64,000 nt of DNA from an uncultured Eubacteriales bacterium. GTDB taxonomy: Bacteria; Bacillota; Clostridia; Oscillospirales; Oscillospiraceae. Made by a program: the position numbers and the translations under genes. Each line of letters begins with the position of its first letter. Position 1 is the first letter of the stretch. The stretch spans positions 16,015 to 80,014 of the forward strand of contig URLO01000005.1 of assembly GCA_900548625.1 (NCBI GenBank). Direction: 5' to 3'. The notes beneath the pieces are model-generated. The model saw only the letters and a list, made by a program, of their open reading frames with translations. It made no database searches and was not told where the DNA came from. Shown in pieces: positions 58,958-64,000 of the stretch.

Positions 58958-59521
58958 TCAGCCGCCCGACCGCATATACTGCGCGGCCGCGCTCCTCACA
59001 AACCGTTCAAGCAGGCCGCAGAGTCTGTCCACGGTCTCATCGACGTCGTCATCCATATGATTCCACAAAAATTGCAGGAAGAACCCGATGAACGCATACC
59101 GGCAGAAGCTGACGATGCCGTTCAGCTCCGGCTCCGGAATGCAGGATGCGTCGATATAGCGCGTGATCGCCTTGGAGAACACGTCATCTGTCAGGCCGAA
59201 GACATATTGCTCCAGCTGGTCTCTGGACAGCGAGTCAAACACATGGTAAATGGTGCGCGGATGCGCCTGACAGGCACGCAGCACCTCCTTGATCGCCGTG
59301 CGCCAGTCGAAATCCGGGCGGTCACACTGTACATAGGGATCGAACACCGTATGGAACCACACGTCCAGCAGCGCATAAATATCCTGATAGTGATAATAGA
59401 AGGTGTTTGAGCTGATCTCACAGCGGCGGACAAGCGCGGACACCGTGATCTTATCAAACGGCATCTCCTCCAGCATCTGCTGAAATGTCCGCATGATAGC
59501 CTTTTTTGTATAAAGCGCCAT
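58958..59521 (-). CDS. TetR-family regulator (DhaS-like)
   Basis: 187 residues. The N-terminal TetR helix-turn-helix (about 8-55: AIMRTFQQMLEEMPFDKITVSALVRRCEISSNTFYYHYQDIYALLDV), then a ligand-binding C-terminal domain like the DhaS/TetR_C_7 group. GGAGGAGGC precedes the ATG. GTTTAT-C-ATAAAC at 59566-59578 lies 45 bases upstream and is a good candidate for its own operator. It may also control the small membrane protein gene downstream. Target pathway unknown. Confidence 0.9.
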   Translation of the reverse strand: MALYTKKAIMRTFQQMLEEMPFDKITVSALVRRCEISSNTFYYHYQDIYALLDVWFHTVFDPYVQCDRPDFDWRTAIKEVLRACQAHPRTIYHVFDSLSRDQLEQYVFGLTDDVFSKAITRYIDASCIPEPELNGIVSFCRYAFIGFFLQFLWNHMDDDVDETVDRLCGLLERFVRSAAAQYMRSGG

Positions 59522-59565
59522 ATGCCTCCTCCTGATATCGGATGGTCACTGCCCGACCGGTTTGT

Positions 59566-59578
59566 GTTTATCATAAAC
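59566..59578. promoter_or_regulatory. Operator-like palindrome upstream of the TetR gene
   Basis: GTTTATCATAAAC, a perfect 6-bp half-site palindrome around one central base, in the promoter region of the TetR gene. Confidence 0.5.
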
Positions 59579-59678
59579 CATAAAGCGCCTTTTTGCAAGC
59601 AAAACGGCGCTCTCCTCTGATTTTCTCACAGTCTTTACAGAACTTTTTGAAGAATATTGTGTTTTTTGAAAAAAGGGC

Positions 59679-59707
59679 TTGCAAAACTGCTTCACATGTG
59701 CTATTAT
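59679..59707 (+). promoter_or_regulatory. Promoter of tRNA-Pro
   Basis: TTGCAA at 59679-59684, 17-base spacer, TATTAT at 59702-59707; the mature tRNA starts 35 bases on. Confidence 0.75.
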
Positions 59708-59741
59708 ATTCGAGCTGACAAGAGCAGCGACAAGTTCATAT

Positions 59742-59818
59742 CCGGGTGTGGCGAAGTTTGGTATCGCGCTTGAATGGGGTTCAAGAGGCCGCTAGTTCGA
59801 ATCTAGTCACTCGGACCA
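59742..59818 (+). tRNA. tRNA-Pro (GGG anticodon)
   Basis: 77 nt with CCA encoded. Acceptor CCGGGTG pairs with CACTCGG, D-loop TGGCGAAGTTTGGTATCGC, anticodon stem CTTGA/TCAAG around ATGGGGT (anticodon GGG, pairing with CCC/CCU), T-arm CTAGTTCGAATCTAG. The terminator that follows is part of the repeat at 59814-59992. Integrative elements commonly use tRNA 3' ends, and a recombinase gene does begin just downstream, but the CCA end itself shows no classical att duplication. Confidence 0.95.
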
Positions 59819-59992
59819 TGCAGAGTGTCCTTATAGGATCTGAGTATCCTGTAATGGACATTCTGCTTTTTTATTTCCTGAAAAGTTCATACCGTGACCT
59901 GTTCCGGGGCGTAGCTGCGTGCTACGCCGTTTCTTGTTTCCATGATATAATGTCGGCCTCCGGGATCTTCCGTCGATCCGGCACATCAAAGG
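59814..59992. repeat. Direct repeat of ~179 bp, left copy
   Basis: Runs from the tRNA CCA end through its terminator into the 3' end of the recombinase gene. The right copy is at 63751-63926; differences are a handful of substitutions and short indels (for example the 60-base stretch starting GACCATGCAGAG is almost identical). The pair bounds the whole 59.8-63.9 kb insertion. Confidence 0.9.
59820..59872 (+). terminator. Terminator of tRNA-Pro (also in the repeat)
   Basis: GCAGAGTGTCC ... GGACATTCTGC stem (one mismatch) with an inner GGAT/ATCC stem, then six T. The same structure sits at 63757-63809. Confidence 0.85.
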
Positions 59993-61187
59993 CACCGATG
60001 CAGTTGTAGTAGATCACGACACGCTGATTGGTAACGCCGTCCTGCTTTTCAGCGTGGTACACCTCAATGTGGTCGATCAGCTCTGCGACCATACGCTTTG
60101 TAATGGTGGTCGCGTCTGTGTACCGCCGCACCGTTTCAAGGAAATCGTCAATGTCCATGCGCTTGCTTTCGTCCTTTTTCAGTTCCAGCCGCAGCGCCTT
60201 GATCTTCTTGGCGTTCTCGCCCTGCTCCTGTTCATAGCGTTTGGACATTTTGGCAAACCGGACATCGTCGATCTTGCCCGCCACATTGTCCTCATAGAGC
60301 CGTTCAAAGAGCATATCCAGTTCCCGGTCACGGGCGGTCAGGGTGTCCAGCTCCCGCTGCTTGCGGAGCGCGGTATTTTCCGCAACCTTTGCTGAGCGTC
60401 CGATCATGGCCTTGATAAAGTCATTTTCGTATTCGCTGGCAAAGCAGGCCAGCCGCTTGACCTCGTACAAAACGACTTGCTCTAAGAAGTCCAGCCGGAT
60501 ATAGTGCGTCTTGCTGCACTTGCGATAGCCGGAGTTGTGATTTTGGCAACTGAAAAACTTGATGTCGTGGTTGTTCTGGTTGAAGTGGAAATTGAGGTTG
60601 CCGCCGCACTCCGGGCATTTCAGCAGGCCAGAGAATACGCTGGGCTCCTGCGTGACCGTGGGCTTTTTGCGGCGCGTCCCTTTTTGGAGCGCCTGCACCT
60701 TTTCCCAAGTCTGGCGGTCAATGATGGCTTCATGGACATTGAGGAAAATCGCCCGGTTTTCTTCCGGGTTCTCGATCCGCTTTTTCATCTTGTAGGACTT
60801 GGAGTAGCTTTTGAAGTTGATGACATCGCCGCAGTATTCCTGCAAGGTGAGGATCTTCTTGACGGTGGTGTGTCCCCATTTGGTAGGCTCCACGGTACTT
60901 TTTGACCCGCCCCGGCTTGTCCCACGGCTGCGCCAGTAATAGGTGGGATTGACCACACCATCGGCGGCAAGCTGTGCTGCCGTTTCTGCCAGCCCGTACC
61001 CCTCCAGCGCCATGCGGTAGATCCGGCGCACTACCTCGGCAGCTTCCGGCTCTACCACCCAAAAGCGGGGATCGTCCGGGTTTTTGATATAACCGTAGGG
61101 CGGCGGAGAAAGCGGAACACCGGCGTTTCCTTTCATCTTGCTCACGATCCGGCGCTTCTTGGAAATGTCTTTCGCATAATACTCGTT
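59922..61187 (-). pseudogene. Large serine recombinase, catalytic domain missing
   Basis: 422 codons remain. Present: the recombinase domain (residues from about NAGVPLSPPPYGYIKNPDDPRFW), the zinc-ribbon domain (LLKCPECGGNLNFHF...FSCQNHN...C) and the coiled-coil C-terminus. Absent: the N-terminal resolvase domain with the catalytic Ser. Upstream of the first ATG (61145) the frame still reads NEYYAKDISKKRRIVSKMKG, then breaks at 61187 with a stop, exactly where a methyltransferase begins on the other strand. So the gene is cut at its 5' end, not started there. It cannot catalyse recombination. Confidence 0.85.
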
Positions 61188-62204
61188 TTAGATCCATTTG
61201 GCGGGATAGGTACCACATTTATGCAAGCGCTATCCTTGGAAAGGGTGCCATATTCTTTTGATATTAATCCGGTTGCTTCAACCGTGTGTAAGACTTTGTA
61301 TATGCTGTTTAATCCCTCTGTAGATAAGGAGCAAATCAAAAATCAGTTGCTCCAACTTTGTGAGGGATTCGATGCGGCAAAGGACTATACAATTGACCTA
61401 TCGGAACAACGGAAAGAATTGGCCGGATGGTTTGAAAAAGACACATTTAATGAAATGTCGTTCCTTTTTCAGAAATATGATCATCTTCAAGATCGAACCG
61501 TGCAAGCTGTGATGAAATTGGTTTTATCCAGCATTCTTGTTGCACTTTCTAGCCAAAACAAAGGATGGGCTTATATCGCAGACAATGTGAAGCCGAAAGC
61601 AGATGAACTAAGAAAAAAATCTGTTTTTGAACAGTACAGAGTTTCGGTAAAGAACTTGCTGAATGATATTGTTGGGCATGAAGCTAGATTGCCGGATACT
61701 TATAAAGATTTTTATTCTGCAATTTCGCGTGAAACTCGTGTTTTTGAGGACTCGCTTGTTAATGCTACTATAGAGGAAGAAACTGTGGATCTGGTGGTTA
61801 CATCCCCGCCGTATCCTCGTATGATTGATTACGTCAAGTCACAAAGACTTTCCTTCAATTTCTTTAATGAGAATTTTGGCGATTATGTTGGCAGAGAAAT
61901 CGGAGCGAGATACAGAAGAAGCCGTCGAGACTTTTTGGATACCTATGAAAAGGACATTAAACAGGTTAATGCCAAAGTTGTCAAACTACTAAAGAAGAAT
62001 GGCTATATGTGTGTTGTGCTCCCTGATTATGAAGCTACAGATAATCGGAAAGAAGTTATCGAGAAAGTTGTCGAGGACTATGCTAAGCTCGGATTGACTA
62101 AGGTGTTTGAGGTTAGCAGATATATACCAAGTCATAAACGTACGCTAAGCATACAGTGGGCTACCCTCGTGAATGAGCGAATATACATTTTTCAGAAAGG
62201 ATGA
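61185..62204 (+). pseudogene. DNA methyltransferase, N-terminally truncated
   Basis: About 339 codons. The SAM motif I LDPFGGIGTT is read through from 61188, before the first ATG (61221), followed by DINPVA and, about 190 residues on, the catalytic TSPPYPRMIDYVKSQRL (motif IV, N6-adenine/N4-cytosine class) and MCVVLPDY. The family normally has about 40-70 more residues before motif I. So the gene lacks its own start; it may still be made from the ATG at 61221, but then motif I would be lost. Start and activity doubtful. The downstream gene overlaps its stop. Confidence 0.8.
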
Positions 62205-62209
62205 GAAAA

Positions 62210-63394
62210 ATGCTTTTTGAAAGTATAATTATTACTGGTACATCTTGCGCGGGTAAAAGTACAATTGCTAAGAAGCTCTGTGAGCTTACTACAAACAATG
62301 GCATTCGCTTTGAACAAGTAAAAGCGGTTACAACACGAGAAAAACGTGCGGATGACTCAAATTACGAGTATGTAAATAATGAAGTTTTTGATAAATTGCT
62401 GAGAGATAAAAAGTTGTTGGTAGAGAGTACATACTGCGATGAAAAGTATGGTATAAAAAAGGCAGAATACGATAAAGTAGTTAGGAAAGAGAGCATTCCG
62501 GTTTTGGTAATTACTCCAACTGCTGCTGTTGAACTATTAGATAAGTATCAAGAAAAATACATGTGCATTTTTCTTGATGCTCAGGATGAAACGCTAATTG
62601 AACGTTGGATTGAGCGTTCGAGGGAAGAACCGAATAAAAAAAGGAAAAAAGAGTTTTGTAAACAACACGAGGCAGATCGGAAGTATCAAGATAAAGCTCA
62701 CTATATCATCAATAATACGGATTTATCAGCATCAATTTCGTTGATTGCTTTGTTGTGGGAGTATCAGCATCAAGGTGGCGCATTATCACAAAAAATGATT
62801 ACCAGCATGATTGATTGTGGTGTGCTTCTAAGAAACGCTGATCCTGAAATGATAAACGGAGCATCCTATGACTTACGCTTGGGTGATGAGTATTATTATG
62901 ACGGCAAGATACAAAAATTGTCGGATGAAAAACCTTTCTTGACGATAGAGCCGTACGACTATGCTATTGTCTCTTGCAAGGAAACTGCATGGATACCGAG
63001 GGACGTTATCGCCAAATTTGGACTGACCGTAGGACTATTTTGCCAAGGGGTAATACTTTCTAACGGTCCACAAATTGATCCGGGATTTCGGGGAACCCTA
63101 TTTTGCTTGCTGTTTAATACTTCTAATCGAGCAGTTCATTTAAAACGTGGTAAACACTATGCCACGATAGAGTTTAATAAACTGATAGGATATGCTAAAC
63201 CATATGAAGGAAAATACCAAGGAAAAGAACGTATAATAGAGTACATTCCAGAAAATGCATTACATGGAGCAATCAATGAACTCAAGAAAGAAGTAGAGCA
63301 TTTAAAAACGGAAAGTCGTATTATGCAAAACATCTATTTAGGAGTAGTCGCATTGATGTTTGCGATAATATCAATCCTTTTGGTTCTAAAATGA
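62210..63394 (+). CDS. Guanylate-kinase-like + dCTP-deaminase/dUTPase-like + membrane-anchor fusion
   Basis: 394 residues, AT-rich. Three parts. Residues 1-185: P-loop kinase fold like guanylate kinase (GTSCAGKST at 10-18; TTREKRADDSNYEYV at 41-55; IFLDAQDETLIERWIERSREEPNKKR lid). Residues 195-325: Dcd/dUTPase beta fold (GASYDLRLGDEYYYDG; FCQGVILSNGPQIDPGFRGTLFCLLFN; LKRGKHYATIEF). Residues 345-372: coiled coil; 374-393: membrane helix. The Dcd catalytic Glu and the RSS segment are replaced, so a ligand-binding rather than deaminating role is likely. Start at 62210 fits AAAGG spacing; ATGA at 62201 overlaps the methyltransferase stop. Possible defence effector, by analogy with known dCTP-deaminase defence. 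Confidence 0.75.
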   Translation: MLFESIIITGTSCAGKSTIAKKLCELTTNNGIRFEQVKAVTTREKRADDSNYEYVNNEVFDKLLRDKKLLVESTYCDEKYGIKKAEYDKVVRKESIPVLVITPTAAVELLDKYQEKYMCIFLDAQDETLIERWIERSREEPNKKRKKEFCKQHEADRKYQDKAHYIINNTDLSASISLIALLWEYQHQGGALSQKMITSMIDCGVLLRNADPEMINGASYDLRLGDEYYYDGKIQKLSDEKPFLTIEPYDYAIVSCKETAWIPRDVIAKFGLTVGLFCQGVILSNGPQIDPGFRGTLFCLLFNTSNRAVHLKRGKHYATIEFNKLIGYAKPYEGKYQGKERIIEYIPENALHGAINELKKEVEHLKTESRIMQNIYLGVVALMFAIISILLVLK

Positions 63395-63463
63395 ACTATC
63401 TTAAAATCATGTATGTTGGTAGCTAAGTGCCCCGCGTATTGAACGCTCTTTTAGCCCGGTTTA

Positions 63464-63519
63464 GGGGGGTATGTAACCGCTCTAACCGGGAGCCCGGTTG
63501 AAGCGGTAAACAACCCCCG
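63464..63519. repeat. Structured non-coding unit 1
   Basis: A nested hairpin: GGGGGT...ACCCCC outside, ACCGCT...AGCGGT, and AACCGGG-AG-CCCGGTT inside. Unit 2 at 63559-63612 shares its 3' half in degenerate form (GGGAGCCYGGTTGAARC...GTAAACAACCC). No gene. Could be a small RNA or a protein-binding or transfer site. See findings. Confidence 0.55.
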
Positions 63520-63558
63520 CACTAATTGAATAAGAAATTACTCAGCGCACCCCTTACA

Positions 63559-63612
63559 TGGGGGTATAGCTCAGCTGGGAGCCTGGTTGAAACTGTAAAC
63601 AACCCTACCAAC
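63559..63612 (+). repeat. Structured non-coding unit 2, tRNA-like 5' end
   Basis: Begins GGGGGTATAGCTCAGCTGGGAG, matching the 5' acceptor and D-arm of tRNA-Ala-type genes, then departs into GCCTGGTTGAAACTG...AACCCTACC, related to unit 1. No anticodon arm, T-arm or CCA follows, so it is not a complete tRNA. Confidence 0.5.
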
Positions 63613-63621
63613 GATTATGGA

Positions 63622-63652
63622 AACGCCACCCGTTGTCCTGTTGAGTGGCGTT
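63622..63652 (+). terminator. Hairpin after the structured units
   Basis: AACGCCAC (63622-63629) and GTGGCGTT (63645-63652) with a 15-base loop and a partly T-rich tail. Terminator for the fusion gene or the structured RNA, moderate strength. Confidence 0.5.
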
Positions 63653-63750
63653 GTTCTCGCTATTTTGAATTTTTAGAATAAATACCTCTTGCCGACTGCC
63701 AGCAAACCGTTGATATACCTGCGTTTTCTGAAATCCTATAATTACACTCC

Positions 63751-63926
63751 GACCATGCAGAGTGTCCTTATAGGATCTGAGTATCCTGTAATGGACGCTC
63801 TGCTTTTTTATTTCCTGAAAAGTTCATACAGCAACCTGTTCCGGGGCGTAGCTGCGTGCTACGCCTTTTCTTGTTTCCATGATAATGTCGGCCTCCGGGA
63901 TCTTCCGTCGATCCGGCCATCAAAGG
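63751..63926. repeat. Direct repeat of ~176 bp, right copy
   Basis: Matches 59814-59992: starts at GACCATGCAGAG, holds the same terminator (63757-63809), then the segment that in the left copy encodes the last residues of the recombinase. The frame here is disrupted, so it is a remnant of a second copy of that gene end. It is preceded by ACACTCCGACCA, which recalls a tRNA 3' end but has no tRNA body before it. Confidence 0.88.
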
Positions 63927-64000
63927 ATAATGTAAGATAAGTTGCGCAAATTGAATAGAGCATAGAAATAGACATGGTTTGCAGAGCTCTGGTAGAATGA

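Larger units (their letters stand above)
63395..64000. other. Gene-free right end of the window
   Basis: No supported gene after the fusion gene stop. It contains the two structured units, a hairpin, the right copy of the direct repeat, and about 75 bases after it in which nothing was recognised. Confidence 0.6.

Noticed and set aside
59800..59830. Classical tRNA 3'-end attachment site for an integrase
   Set aside because: The adjacent recombinase is of the serine type and is truncated, and the repeat begins at the CCA and extends into a terminator and recombinase codons; this is a larger duplication, not a short att site.
63559..63584. tRNA-Ala gene
   Set aside because: Only the acceptor and D-arm look right; no anticodon arm, T-arm or CCA end follows.

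Overview
The window looks like chromosome of a gut-type anaerobic Firmicute of class Clostridia, probably Oscillospirales. This is inferred from the gene families, not from a marker gene. Supporting signs are a GC-rich backbone, alaS and pheST each under a T-box leader, ireB, an ECF transporter module, a ClpE-like unfoldase, a 6S-like RNA and Tn916/Tn1549-type integrative elements. Two insertions with lower GC and different codon use break up the backbone.

Layout. 1-3300: the end of a HAD phosphatase, then an MFS exporter and an XRE-TPR regulator. 3489-3648: a MITE-like palindromic repeat with a second copy at 58445-58607. 3680-17557: two mobile elements in tandem at the 5' end of a low-molecular-weight tyrosine phosphatase gene. 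The first is a small remnant with a divergent regulator/membrane-protein pair. The second is a complete mobilizable element with an XRE regulator, a defence cargo (controller, C5 methyltransferase, NotI-like endonuclease, OLD-like ATPase), a MOBQ-type oriT and relaxase, a CHC2 primase, a VapE-like helicase, xis and int. 17527-25215: the phosphatase gene and a molybdenum region (mogA, an IclR regulator, moaA, moaC, a MOSC protein, a MoeA-like protein, modABC). 25289-29287: a YhhN membrane protein, an SGNH hydrolase and ClpE. 29392-37300: a minus-strand run of PBP1A, an rRNA-type methyltransferase, EcfA1/A2/T, TruA and a DUF5711-like protein. 37490-46788: small proteins, the 6S-like RNA, a 2-hydroxyacid dehydrogenase, a zinc-ribbon DUF3160-like protein, and a MarR regulator with a heterodimeric ABC exporter. 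46991-58385: hinT-alaS, mazF, alr, a lipoprotein gene, nnrD, pheST and ireB. 58705-59818: a small membrane protein, a TetR regulator and tRNA-Pro(GGG).

59814-63926 is bounded by two copies of a ~177-bp repeat made of the tRNA terminator plus the 3' end of a serine recombinase gene. Inside, a recombinase without its catalytic domain meets a DNA methyltransferase without its N-terminus, head to head at about 61186. The methyltransferase is translationally coupled to a protein that joins a guanylate-kinase-like P-loop domain, a dCTP-deaminase/dUTPase-like domain lacking the usual catalytic residues, and a C-terminal membrane anchor. After it come two structured non-coding units.

The best candidates for an undescribed system are this methyltransferase/P-loop-Dcd-like-membrane pair, and the C5 methyltransferase + NotI-like nuclease + OLD-like ATPase cassette on the mobilizable element.
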